NCBI GenBank assembly: GCA_035641235.1
Contig: DASQUP010000011.1
Coordinates: 1-32,461, forward strand
From: DASQUP01 sp035641235
GTDB taxonomy: Bacteria; Actinomycetota; CADDZG01; WHSQ01
Direction: 5' to 3'
DNA: 32,461 nt
Made by a program: the position numbers and the translations under genes. The notes beneath the pieces are model-generated. The model saw only the letters and a program-made list of their open reading frames with translations, ran no database searches and was not told the origin of the DNA. This document shows, in pieces, positions 7,938 to 15,222 of this stretch. Within the stretch, counting starts at the first letter, position 1. Every line of letters starts with the position of its first letter.

Positions 7938-8363
7938 TTACTTAGCGACCTTCTTGCGTGCCTCCCCCACCTTGGTGCGCGCTTTTTTAGTTGCCTCGGA
8001 GCTCCGTGCCCGCGCGGTTTTTGTGGTCGTCTTTGCCGCCTTCTTCGTGGCGTCGGCCGCCTTTCGTGCGCTGACTTTCGTGGTCTTCACTTCCTTTGAG
8101 CCGGCGACTTTCTTGGCTCCCTCCTGGCCCCTCTTCGCTGCAGTCTTGGCGAGCGTCGTGGCTGCACCCGCCGCGGCCTTGACGGCCTTTGAAGCCGACT
8201 TCACCTGCTTGCGAGCGCGTTTTGCATCGCGCGTTTTCGACACCTCGCGTGCCGTTTGACGAGCGGTGTCGACAACCTTTTTGCCGACATCACCTGCGCC
8301 GCGAGCCGTGGCCCGCACTTGCTTGCGGACCTCCTTCATCTGTTTCGACGCCTTCTTCGCCAC
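7938..8363 (-). CDS. Lysine/alanine-rich histone H1-like basic protein
   Basis: A 141-aa protein with no fold-defining motif but extreme composition: 31 lysines, many alanines, threonines and arginines, few hydrophobics and no aromatics. Short units such as 'KKAAKT', 'ATKKAR' and 'GEARKKVAK' recur, resembling the C-terminal tail of eukaryotic H1 and the bacterial H1-like proteins (compare the HupB tail). Such tails bind DNA non-specifically and compact the nucleoid; that role is inferred. The periodicity could also make an amphipathic helix, so a LEA-like or surface-binding function is possible. The start is GTG 8363 with a strong AAGGAGG at about 5 bases. It is downstream of parA and the zinc-ribbon gene on the same strand, a context that suits a chromosome-associated role. 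Confidence 0.75.
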   Translation of the reverse strand: MAKKASKQMKEVRKQVRATARGAGDVGKKVVDTARQTAREVSKTRDAKRARKQVKSASKAVKAAAGAATTLAKTAAKRGQEGAKKVAGSKEVKTTKVSARKAADATKKAAKTTTKTARARSSEATKKARTKVGEARKKVAK

Positions 8364-8419
8364 ACGTCCTCCTTCCGTAGACCGCTACTGAAGTATCCCC
8401 GGACACAGCCGCCCACACC

Positions 8420-8671
8420 TCATCGGGTCGGATGCACCCTCAGCCATGTTCGGCGCCCGCAGGCCGGACACCGAAACCACGAGTAGTGATAGCGCAAAAG
8501 TGGAACGTGGAAATGGACCGGGAACAATAGAGCGGCGAGCTCGATGTAGGAGACTCGTGTTTCCTCCCTGCAGCTCGAACACTCCACCGTGCAGGTGAAG
8601 GGCCGTCTCTCTGAGGCGCTGTAGAGGGCGTATTTGCCTCGGGAGGTGCCCGCGCTCTCCGTCTTGATCAC
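8420..8671 (-). CDS. Small zinc-ribbon protein
   Basis: An 83-aa frame starting at GTG 8671, whose start overlaps the parA stop as GTGA (4 bp), a typical coupled arrangement. Two CxxC pairs, 'CSSC' (C31, C34) and 'CPACG' (C68, C71), bracket a hydrophobic/aromatic segment ('YIELAALLFPVHFHVPLL'), which reads as a zinc ribbon with an inserted helix or hairpin; the end 'RRTWLRV' is typical of such small proteins. No other start lies close by, and a longer upstream frame would run antiparallel to nothing but in parA, so the short form is preferred. Function unknown: zinc ribbons of this size serve in nucleic-acid or protein binding. It lies between parA and the H1-like gene. Confidence 0.68.
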   Translation of the reverse strand: MIKTESAGTSRGKYALYSASERRPFTCTVECSSCREETRVSYIELAALLFPVHFHVPLLRYHYSWFRCPACGRRTWLRVHPTR

Positions 8672-9417
8672 CTCCCGTCGATTTGTCCGGCAAGAATTCG
8701 ATATGCCTCTGCACCGGGATGCCCCGAAGCGTAGGACAGAATCGATCTCCCCGCTTGAGCCGCCTCGGCAAACCTGATGGATTTCTTGATCGGAGGCTCG
8801 AGAACTCGCACGCCGTATCGGGTGCCGACATCCTCGATCACCGCCCGTGCGTGGCGCGATCGGCCGTCGTACATCGTAGGGATGAGCCCGATGACCTCGA
8901 GTGTGGGGTTCGTGAAGTGTCGGATGTCTTCCAGGGTCTCCAGCAGTTGCCCGACACCCCTGTGCGAGAGAGCCTCGCACTGAAGCGGTATCAACACCTC
9001 ATGGGCCGCGGTCAGGCCGTTGATGGTCAGGATGCCGAGGGATGGAGGACAATCGATGAGGATGTACTCGTAGTGCTCTTCGATCTCCCTCAGCGCGCGC
9101 TGTAGGGCGAACTCCCGTCCGGTCTTGGCAAGAAGGATTGCCTCCGCGCCGGCCAAGTCGATGTTCGAAGGAACAAGGTCCACCTCTCTAGTAACGAGGA
9201 CCTTCTCGGCCGGCAATCTGCGAACCAGAACATCGTTCACAGTTTCATCGAGTTCATCGGGATCGACACCCATGCAGTAGGTGAGAGCACCCTGGGGATC
9301 GATATCGACCGCCAGCACCCGGCGGCCCCGCTCACAGAGCGCTGCCGCGAGGGAAAGAGTGGTCGTCGTCTTGGCAACTCCGCCCTTCTGGTTCGCGACG
9401 GCGACGATGCGCGCCAT
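8668..9417 (-). CDS. parA: ParA-family partition/positioning ATPase
   Basis: A 249-aa deviant-Walker P-loop ATPase: 'NQKGGVAKTTTT' (signature K11, Walker K16), 'DIDPQGALT' (D40 region) and 'YILIDCPPSLG' (Walker B). These ATPases dimerise with ATP, bind DNA non-specifically and position chromosomes, plasmids or protein complexes. The length without an N-terminal HTH fits the chromosomal/Soj type. No parB or parS is adjacent, which is unusual for the true chromosome partition locus, so this may be an orphan ParA placing another cargo. The start ATG shares one base with the upstream DUF5319 gene's stop (TGATG) and its stop overlaps the zinc-ribbon start, so the three are co-translated. Confidence 0.92.
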   Translation of the reverse strand: MARIVAVANQKGGVAKTTTTLSLAAALCERGRRVLAVDIDPQGALTYCMGVDPDELDETVNDVLVRRLPAEKVLVTREVDLVPSNIDLAGAEAILLAKTGREFALQRALREIEEHYEYILIDCPPSLGILTINGLTAAHEVLIPLQCEALSHRGVGQLLETLEDIRHFTNPTLEVIGLIPTMYDGRSRHARAVIEDVGTRYGVRVLEPPIKKSIRFAEAAQAGRSILSYASGHPGAEAYRILAGQIDGR

Positions 9418-9875
9418 CAGCGGCGGGCTGGTCCTTCGTCATCGGACGGTGGCTCGATTCCCATCGCCCCGAGGAGATCGCCGATCTGGTTCTCGTCCCA
9501 GTTCCGCCTCTCGAGCTCGTCGATCAGCTGGGCAGTCAGTGCGTCATCCTCTTCATCCTGGAGTGTTTCGTATCCGTCGAGGAACCCGCGCGCGTAGTCC
9601 CACGTGACGTATTCCTCGGGATCCGGGTCGAACGCAGGTTCGTGGATGGGTGATTCGCCGGCGTCCAGGAGCTCCTGCAGGTTACCCCTGAGCAAATCCC
9701 ATGCGAGGTAATGATCCTCTTCGCAGTCCGCGCAGTAGAAGAGGACGCCTTTGAGGCCCCTGGGGCCCAGAAGCTCCTTGAGGGTTTCTACATCTACGAG
9801 GTCCTGCCGAAGTAGTTCCCGCTCGTTCTCGTCTAGGGGTTCGCTCTCGGCCGGATCTTCTCCAAAGGGGTCCAT
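9417..9875 (-). CDS. DUF5319 family protein
   Basis: A 152-aa acidic soluble protein recognised as the actinobacterial DUF5319 type: 'MDPFGEDPAE', 'LLGPRGLKGVLFYCADCEEDHYLAWDLLRGNLQELLD', 'HEPAFDPDPEEYVTWDYARGFLDGYE'. A CxxC (CADC) with the following His may bind metal, but a second pair is absent. The start ATG 9875 is chosen because the conserved family N-terminus (MDPF) begins there; the frame continues upstream but would overlap pilD. Family function is unknown. It directly precedes parA with a TGATG junction. The C-terminal acidic segment (residues about 115-152, 'EEDDALTAQLIDELERRNWDE') is an extension beyond the core. Confidence 0.82.
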   Translation of the reverse strand: MDPFGEDPAESEPLDENERELLRQDLVDVETLKELLGPRGLKGVLFYCADCEEDHYLAWDLLRGNLQELLDAGESPIHEPAFDPDPEEYVTWDYARGFLDGYETLQDEEDDALTAQLIDELERRNWDENQIGDLLGAMGIEPPSDDEGPARR

Positions 9876-9906
9876 GGTTCGATCGTAAAGCCCCCCGCGC
9901 GCAGGA

Positions 9907-10764
9907 CTAGAGCAAATCGGTGTACCAGTCTGCGATGGAGCGCCCGACGAAGACCGCGAGCACGGTCCCGAGCGCCAGAAATGGGCCAAACGGCACCATT
10001 GCCTTCCGGCCCCGCTTAGTGAAAAGCATCACTCCGATGCCCACAAGGGAACCGATCAAAAAGGCAAGGAACATCCCGACGAGGACGACTCCGACGCCGT
10101 CGAGATAGCCGAGAAAAGTGCCCAGCACGAAACCAAGCTTGACGTCTCCGCCGCCCATCCCGGCCGGATAGATAAAAGCAACGACGAAGAAGAACCCGCC
10201 GAAGATCACCGCGCCGAGGGCCCCATCGATCAGCCTGTCCGCCGAGCCGTCCACGAGGGCCGCGACCACCAGACCCATCCACCCAACGACGAATGCCGGA
10301 TAGACGATGCGATTCGGAAGCAGCCGGTATTCGAGGTCGATCTGCGTTAGAACGACCAGGACCCAGAAGAGGGCGGCAAAGAGGAACGCCTCGATCGTTA
10401 ATCCGAACTTCCATGCCGCAAGCGCGAACAGCACTCCGGTAGCGAGTTCGATGAGCGGATACCTAATCGGGATGCGGATTCCGCATCCCTTACAACGTCC
10501 GCGCTGCAGGATGTAGCTCACCACGGGAATGTTCTCGATAGGTGATATAACGCGGCCACAGTTGGGACACCGGCTCCGGCCGGTGAGGATGCTCTCGTCG
10601 GCAACGGAGTCGGCCGTCTCCCCGGGCCGGGACTCTTCGCTGGTGTCATGACCCTCACGCAGCATCCGCACCGGGACCCGGTATGCGATAACGGATCCGA
10701 AGCTTCCGAAGATCATGCCCAGGACCGCGCCGAGAGCAATGAGGAAGCCGCCGCCCGATTCCAT
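9907..10764 (-). CDS. pilD: Prepilin peptidase (A24 aspartic protease)
   Basis: A polytopic membrane protease (285 aa) that cleaves the leader of type IV prepilins/pseudopilins and may N-methylate the mature end. Motifs are complete: N-terminal domain with two CxxC pairs (C66/C69, C91/C94), 'NIPVVSYILQRGRCKGC', catalytic D143 in 'TQIDLEYRLLPN' and D207 in the GxGD motif 'GMGGGDVKLG'. An unusual acidic loop (about residues 36-60) is inserted before the first CxxC. Eight or so hydrophobic helices are visible. No pilin or pilus assembly gene is in the window, so its substrates are elsewhere. It follows the receiver protein by 10 bp on the same strand. Confidence 0.93.
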   Translation of the reverse strand: MESGGGFLIALGAVLGMIFGSFGSVIAYRVPVRMLREGHDTSEESRPGETADSVADESILTGRSRCPNCGRVISPIENIPVVSYILQRGRCKGCGIRIPIRYPLIELATGVLFALAAWKFGLTIEAFLFAALFWVLVVLTQIDLEYRLLPNRIVYPAFVVGWMGLVVAALVDGSADRLIDGALGAVIFGGFFFVVAFIYPAGMGGGDVKLGFVLGTFLGYLDGVGVVLVGMFLAFLIGSLVGIGVMLFTKRGRKAMVPFGPFLALGTVLAVFVGRSIADWYTDLL

Positions 10765-10774
10765 TTAGGCCGCT

Positions 10775-11146
10775 TTACTCGGGGTCACCGATATGATGCC
10801 GGATCCGGTCGACGAGGGAGGCGGCCTCGAAGGGCTTCATGATGACGTTCTCGGGCCCGATCTCGTCATCGAAGATTTGATGAGCATCTGGCTTGCCGGT
10901 GACCACCACGATCGGAATATCGGACGTCGCCGGATGTTTCTTCATCTCGTCGTACATCCGGCCACCGGAGACGTCCGGCATCATCAGGTCCAAAAGGATC
11001 AGGTCGGGCTTGCGGAATTCGGCCTTCGTGAGGCCCTCGAGGCCGTCGCGCGCCTCCATGACCTCGTAGCCCTGGTGCTCGAGGATGAACTTCTCCAGCT
11101 CCCGCACCGCCTCCTCGTCCTCAACGATCAGTATGCTTTTGGCCAT
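10775..11146 (-). CDS. Stand-alone response regulator receiver (CheY-like)
   Basis: A single receiver domain of 123 aa with no output domain: acidic pocket E9/D10/E11, phospho-acceptor D53 in 'LLDLMMPDVSG', switch T83 in 'VVVTGKPD' and K104 in 'VIMKPFEA'. Phosphorylation by an unlinked histidine kinase would alter a protein partner, as in CheY or Spo0F. No Shine-Dalgarno precedes the ATG at 11146 and the upstream neighbour diverges very closely, so the message may be leaderless. It is the first gene of the minus-strand run with pilD, which hints at a motility or surface-appendage role, but that is inference from position only. Confidence 0.92.
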   Translation of the reverse strand: MAKSILIVEDEEAVRELEKFILEHQGYEVMEARDGLEGLTKAEFRKPDLILLDLMMPDVSGGRMYDEMKKHPATSDIPIVVVTGKPDAHQIFDDEIGPENVIMKPFEAASLVDRIRHHIGDPE

Positions 11147-11177
11147 GGCTGAAAACGTATCAATTAAATCGGGCGAA

Positions 11178-11363
11178 ATGCCGATAGAAGTGACAGATAT
11201 GCATTTGAAGCGGTTGGCACACGAGATCGAAGCAGGGCTCTACAGCGTCCCGGCGGAAAAGGTAGCCGAGGCCATACTCACGTGGATCAATCCCACAGGC
11301 CTCGGAGCGGCGCGGCGGGATCACGGCGCCCCAGGACCGTCTCCGTCATCCTGGTCACCCTGA
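11178..11363 (+). CDS. Small FlgM-like (anti-sigma-28 type) protein, putative
   Basis: A 61-aa frame whose central part, 'LKRLAHEIEAGLYSVPAEKVAEAIL', closely follows the conserved C-terminal pattern of FlgM anti-sigma factors (I-x-x-G-x-Y-x-V-x-x-x-K-V/I-A-x-x-I-L). FlgM binds the flagellar sigma factor until it is exported. ATG 11178 is chosen; ATG 11145 would overlap the receiver gene's start on the other strand, and GTG 11190 is also possible. No strong Shine-Dalgarno is visible. The reading frame continues after the FlgM-like core and overlaps the end of the folP-like gene (convergent) by 77 bp; this tail (GLGAARRDHGAPG...) looks like antisense read-through. No flagellar genes are in the window. 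Similarity is by eye only. Confidence 0.5.
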   Translation: MPIEVTDMHLKRLAHEIEAGLYSVPAEKVAEAILTWINPTGLGAARRDHGAPGPSPSSWSP

Positions 11364-12150
11364 CGGCAGCACGGACATCGTGCACCCGGACTGCGGCGGC
11401 CCCCGAGCCCACGGAAATAGCAACCAATGCCAGCGTCCCTTCGAGTCGTTCATCGGGCGGCAGGTCGAGACTCTCACCCACGACGTCCTTGCGCGACGGC
11501 GCTACGAGGACGGGCCATGGGGAGGCGATGAGCTCGGGGAGCCTCTTCATCAACTCTAAAGAGTGAAATGTGGTCTTGCCGAAGTCGAGGCCCGGATCGA
11601 CCATGAGACGTTCGGAGTGAACGCCGGCGGCAGAAGCGACATCGGATAACTCCTTCCACCGGGTGAGAACGTCCTCGACGACGTCGTCATATTGGGGGTG
11701 CCTCGGCCTCCCACGGATCTGACCGCCGTGGTGCATCAGGATCATGGCCGCGCCGGTCTCGGCACAGACGGGCGCAAGCTTCTCATCCGCCAGTTCCGAC
11801 ACGTCATTTACCACTGCGGCACCTACCTCGATTGCTGCGTGCGCCACCGAATGGCGAGCCGTCTCGACCGATATCGGGACGTCGGTCGCTCCCGCCAGCG
11901 CAGCGACGAGCGGCACCAGGCGGCGGAATTCCTCGTCCTCGTCCACGGGCTCCCCCGGTCCCGCCTTGATCGCCCCGATGTCGAGCACGTCTGCTCCTTC
12001 ATCGACGAGCCGAAGGGAGTGTTCGACCGCCGACTCGAGGTCCATGCGGCCGCCGTCGTAGAACGAATCCGGCGTGCGATTGACGATGCCCATCACAAGA
12101 CAGCGATCAAGGGCCAGATCACCGCGCGCATGAACGAGACGTCCGGTCAT
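11287..12150 (-). CDS. folP2: FolP2-type dihydropteroate synthase homologue
   Basis: A TIM-barrel pterin-binding protein of 287 aa. It carries 'VMGIVNRTPDSFYDGG' and 'DIGAIKAGPGEPVDEDEE' in place of the usual 'NVTPDSFSDGG' and 'DIGGESTRPGA', then 'VNDVSE', 'MLMHHGG'-like, 'DPGLDFGKTTFHSLELMKRL', 'PSRKDVVGE' and 'VRVHDV'. This set (NRTPDSFYD, KAGPG, DFGKNTFH, KDVVGE) is that of the mycobacterial FolP2 paralogue rather than FolP1. True DHPS joins 4-aminobenzoate to the pterin pyrophosphate in folate synthesis; mycobacterial FolP2 has been reported to lack that activity, so function here is uncertain. No other folate gene is adjacent. It diverges from the Nudix gene across 39 bp. Confidence 0.82.
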   Translation of the reverse strand: MTGRLVHARGDLALDRCLVMGIVNRTPDSFYDGGRMDLESAVEHSLRLVDEGADVLDIGAIKAGPGEPVDEDEEFRRLVPLVAALAGATDVPISVETARHSVAHAAIEVGAAVVNDVSELADEKLAPVCAETGAAMILMHHGGQIRGRPRHPQYDDVVEDVLTRWKELSDVASAAGVHSERLMVDPGLDFGKTTFHSLELMKRLPELIASPWPVLVAPSRKDVVGESLDLPPDERLEGTLALVAISVGSGAAAVRVHDVRAAVRVTRMTETVLGRRDPAAPLRGLWD

Positions 12151-12189
12151 GACATGAGCTTAGGCGCACGGAGTCAGACGGATTAGCCT

Positions 12190-12636
12190 GTGTCCGTGGC
12201 CTCTTCCCAGATCCCCCAGGTGGCCGTCGGAGCGATCGTGGTCTCGGACGGTGCCCTGCTAATGGTGCAGCGCGGGCGTGAACCGGCCAAAGGCCTATGG
12301 TCTATCCCCGGCGGCAGGGTCGAGTTCGGCGAGTACCTTGCCGGCGCCCTGACGCGCGAGGTCAAGGAGGAAACCGGCCTCGACATCGAAGTCGGCGATC
12401 TCATCGGTATCGCCGAGGTGGTCGGTGACCCCCACTACGTGATCCTCGACTTTGGGGCAAAGATCGTCGGAAACGAGGTTCCCACGCCGTCGGGTGATGT
12501 CGCCGACGCTCGATGGGTCACTTTCGATGAGGTCCTGACTCTTCCCTGCACACCGCGGTTCGTGGAGTTGATGCAGGCGTGGCAGGTGCTGCCCTCTCCG
12601 AACGACGATTCGCTAGCAGACGAAAAGAGCGATTAG
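12190..12636 (+). CDS. NUDIX hydrolase (MutT/ADP-ribose pyrophosphatase-like)
   Basis: A 148-aa Nudix protein with an intact box Gx5Ex7REUxEExGU: G42, E48, R56, E57, E60, E61, G63, L64. The preceding 'AKGLWSIPGG' is also standard. Such enzymes hydrolyse nucleoside diphosphates linked to another moiety; the substrate (8-oxo-dGTP, ADP-ribose, NADH, sugar nucleotides) cannot be fixed from this sequence. The start is GTG 12190 (GTG 12196 possible); no strong Shine-Dalgarno. The C-terminal tail is acidic and overlaps the kinase gene's end by 24 bp, convergently. Confidence 0.9.
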   Translation: MSVASSQIPQVAVGAIVVSDGALLMVQRGREPAKGLWSIPGGRVEFGEYLAGALTREVKEETGLDIEVGDLIGIAEVVGDPHYVILDFGAKIVGNEVPTPSGDVADARWVTFDEVLTLPCTPRFVELMQAWQVLPSPNDDSLADEKSD

Positions 12637-14460
12637 GTCGTTTTCTCGTACGACCGCTCCGGAAATGGGATCGGTCTCGTTGACGACCGAACCTCCGTCG
12701 CAAGACTGGACGACGCGCACGCGCAGCCCGAGGGACTCGAGACGGCTGCGTGCCTCGTCGAGCGATTTACCGCGCACATCGGGGAGCCTGAGCTTCTCGA
12801 ACTCCGGCCCGATCGAGACGTAGACCTTCACCTCACTCGCCTCGGGAACGGGTTCGGCGCCGGCCGGTTCGGTCGAAATGACCCTGCCCTCCTCCACATC
12901 ATCGGAGTGAGCCTGGACAACCACCGCCTTGAACCCGGCATCCTCGATCTTGGCAACCGCCTTCGCCTCCTGCTTCCCGACGACGTCCGGCACTTCGATC
13001 TGGCGCGGCCCCTTGCTGACGGTCACATCGATCGTGCTTCCCCATGCCACGCGGCGACGCTCTGGTTTGACCGAAATAATGGTTCCTACTTCCTCGAGCG
13101 AGAAATCGCGTGTCTTGGTTCCGATACTCATCCCGTACTTGTCGCGGCTGAGGATCTCCTCAGCCCGATCCACGGTGAGGCCGACCAACTGTGGCAGTTT
13201 CACCCTCGGAGGCCCGGTGGAGATCGTCAGGGTGACTATCGATCCTTCTTCCAGCCGGCCTGATAGTGGAGCCTGGTCGAGGACTTCTCCCTTCGTCTCG
13301 AATTTGTCTCGCCGGTATTCGAAATCCACCCTGAGGCCGAGCCGCCTGAGGCGTTCGGCGGCCTCGTCTTTATTGGCCTGGACAACCGTAGGGACGTCGA
13401 TGATCGCCGGTGCCAGCAAGGCACGAGCGCCCACGACACCTCCGAATCCAATCAGGCCGACGAGAATGAGCGCGAGCACAAGACGAAGGAAGCCCTTGAT
13501 CCGGCTCTTGCGGTGTTTGGGGGCGCGCCGGCCGCCTGTGAATGTCGTGGGTGACGAGTCCGGAAGACGGATGTCGTTCGTGAGCTCATGGAGAAGTTCT
13601 GTCACCGGCGGAGCATCAGGAAGCGATCGCGCCGCGGCGAGCCTGATGTCCTCGGCCATTTCGATCGCCGACGGGTACCGATCCAAGGGGTCGAGCGCAC
13701 ACGCGCGCATGACGATGCGGTCGAGATCCGGAGAGACCCCGGGGTCGAACTCGGAGGGAGCAATAGGGTCCTCGCGCGCCCGGCGTTCCATGAGTTCGGG
13801 CCCCGAACCCTGTGAGGGTGGTATGCCGGTGAGACATTCGGAGAGCAACGCACCGGCGGCCCAAATGTCCGAGGCGGCCGTGGCATGGAGGCCGGCGGCC
13901 TGCTCCGGTGACAGGTAGCGCAGGGTCCCCGGAACGCCGCCGCCCGGGGCCGTCCGCTCGGCATCGGCAACAACTGCGATACCGAAGTCGGCAACCTTCA
14001 CCGTGCCGTTGCGCGAGATCAGGACGTTTTCGGGTTTGACATCGCGATGGACGAGTTCGACCTCATGCGCCGCCGAGAGTGCATCGCAGACTGCGCTCAT
14101 GATTTCCGCTGCCTGCGAGGGCTCCAGCGCGCCTCGACCCACGAGCAGGTCGCGGAGGTCCGTCCCGGCCACGTACTCCATGACGATGTAGTTGGTGCGC
14201 TCGTCCTCGGAACCGTAGTCGTACACGGCCACGACGTTGGAGTGCAGCAATCGTGCCGCGGCTCGAGCCTCTTGTTTGAAGCGCTGGACGAATTCGGGGT
14301 TGCTTGCGAGGCTCGGTTGCAGGATCTTCACCGCGACCGAGCGGTCCAGCAGCATGTCGTGACCGCGATAGACCTCTCCCATGCCACCGCCCGCAATACG
14401 CGCGATGAGGCGGTATCTGTCGGAGAAGGTCGCTCCTACGAGGTCTCGTGCCAGTCGCAC
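12613..14460 (-). CDS. pknB: PASTA-domain serine/threonine protein kinase (PknB-like)
   Basis: A 615-aa one-pass membrane kinase. The cytosolic domain has the glycine loop 'IAGGGMGEVY' (22-31), ATP Lys K45 ('VAVKIL'), catalytic 'HRDVKPEN' (D140), 'DFG' (158-160) and 'LSPEQA' with 'SDIWAAG'. A basic juxtamembrane stretch leads to one membrane helix (about 325-349), then four extracellular PASTA repeats (about 353-419, 420-486, 487-554, 555-615). PASTA domains sense muropeptides or lipid II, and PknB-type kinases tune growth and division. The last repeat contains the only two cysteines of the ectodomain, including the C-terminal residue, suggesting a possible disulfide. The GTG start overlaps the upstream gene's stop by one base (TAGTG). 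It is not in the usual rodA-pbpA-pknA cell-division cluster. Confidence 0.93.
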   Translation of the reverse strand: MRLARDLVGATFSDRYRLIARIAGGGMGEVYRGHDMLLDRSVAVKILQPSLASNPEFVQRFKQEARAAARLLHSNVVAVYDYGSEDERTNYIVMEYVAGTDLRDLLVGRGALEPSQAAEIMSAVCDALSAAHEVELVHRDVKPENVLISRNGTVKVADFGIAVVADAERTAPGGGVPGTLRYLSPEQAAGLHATAASDIWAAGALLSECLTGIPPSQGSGPELMERRAREDPIAPSEFDPGVSPDLDRIVMRACALDPLDRYPSAIEMAEDIRLAAARSLPDAPPVTELLHELTNDIRLPDSSPTTFTGGRRAPKHRKSRIKGFLRLVLALILVGLIGFGGVVGARALLAPAIIDVPTVVQANKDEAAERLRRLGLRVDFEYRRDKFETKGEVLDQAPLSGRLEEGSIVTLTISTGPPRVKLPQLVGLTVDRAEEILSRDKYGMSIGTKTRDFSLEEVGTIISVKPERRRVAWGSTIDVTVSKGPRQIEVPDVVGKQEAKAVAKIEDAGFKAVVVQAHSDDVEEGRVISTEPAGAEPVPEASEVKVYVSIGPEFEKLRLPDVRGKSLDEARSRLESLGLRVRVVQSCDGGSVVNETDPISGAVVRENDLIALFVC

Positions 14461-14996
14461 TATCCACCTCCGTGGTAGCGACGAAGGTGATAGTCGTATC
14501 GCTCTCGCAGGACGTTCAGTCTGCGAGCGGCTTCCTCAGCCTTGGCCAGCGCCGAGGATGCGTTGGCGGCCGCCGATTCCGCAGCGGCAGTCGCGGAGTC
14601 CGTCGATTTCCGGAGCCGCGTCAGGGCCTTATCGAGGCGACCGGTCGCCCCGTCGAGCCGTTTCGCCAAAGACCGATCGGACCTCTCGACCTCGGTCAGG
14701 GCTGCGGTGGCGGTACCCAGGTCGGATTCCAGTGTCTCGATCCTGGCGGTGAGCTCATCGACTTGGGCGAGCGCCGAATCGGCCGCAGCCTGGGCGTCCG
14801 CGGCCGATTCGCTGTTCCCGCTTGGCCACGCCACCAGGATGGCCACCAGGGCCAGAATGACCCCGGCGGCAACGATCGACCACGCGGCCAGCCGGGCCCG
14901 TTGGCCACGGGCCCTCGCGCGAGGCGCCGCCCCACGGCGGCCGTAGGTGGGCTGGGATGTCTGCGTAGTGTTTTGCACCGTGTCTCGAAGGCTCAC
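14460..14996 (-). CDS. Single-pass membrane protein with extracytoplasmic coiled coil
   Basis: A 178-aa protein not recognised as a named family. Layout: polar basic N-terminus (residues 1-35, many Arg), one membrane helix (about 36-57, 'AAWSIVAAGVILALVAILVAW'), then a long alanine-rich heptad coiled coil (about 62-165: repeated A/L spacing in 'ADSALAQVDELTARIETLESDL'), ending 'RYDYHLRRYHGGG'. By the positive-inside rule the coiled coil faces out. GTG 14996 is chosen because GGGGAG lies 6-7 bases before it; ATG 15044 in the same frame would add 16 residues. Its stop shares a base with the pknB start, so the two are co-translated, which makes it a candidate partner or substrate of the kinase. 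Confidence 0.75.
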   Translation of the reverse strand: MSLRDTVQNTTQTSQPTYGRRGAAPRARARGQRARLAAWSIVAAGVILALVAILVAWPSGNSESAADAQAAADSALAQVDELTARIETLESDLGTATAALTEVERSDRSLAKRLDGATGRLDKALTRLRKSTDSATAAAESAAANASSALAKAEEAARRLNVLRERYDYHLRRYHGGG

Positions 14997-15082
14997 ACGG
15001 CTCTCCCCGGCAAGCCCGGCTTTCCAGGATCTTGGTCGTAACATAAGTTAACAGAAACAACACCAGTAACACCACGGTGCCC

Positions 15083-15129
15083 GAGATGGCAATCCACCCC
15101 CGGCAGCTGGGGCCTGAGTGCCATTTCAG
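15083..15129. repeat. 47-bp palindromic repeat, copy 1
   Basis: This imperfect hairpin element has outer arms ATGGCA (15086-15091) and TGCCAT (15119-15124) and inner arms CCCC/GGGG around a GGCAGCT core. It matches copy 2 at 36 of 47 positions when aligned end to end, starting 81 bp before it. It lies in the intergenic region between the EEP gene and the coiled-coil gene. No T-tract follows on either strand, so an ordinary terminator is unlikely. Confidence 0.8.
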
Positions 15130-15163
15130 TAGGAGGGGACGGAGCTGGGGGCGCGCCGGACCT

Positions 15164-15210
15164 GAGATGGCAACTGAACCCCGGCAGGTGGGGGTCGATT
15201 GCCATTTGGG
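15164..15210. repeat. 47-bp palindromic repeat, copy 2
   Basis: The second copy has perfect 7-bp outer arms ATGGCAA (15167-15173) and TTGCCAT (15199-15205) and inner CCCC/GGGG arms. Its flanks differ from those of copy 1, so only the 47-bp element is shared. It ends 13 bp before the stop codon of the EEP gene on the minus strand, so the hairpin could act at the 3' end of that message. Confidence 0.8.
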
Positions 15211-15222
15211 AGGGCGGCTCAC

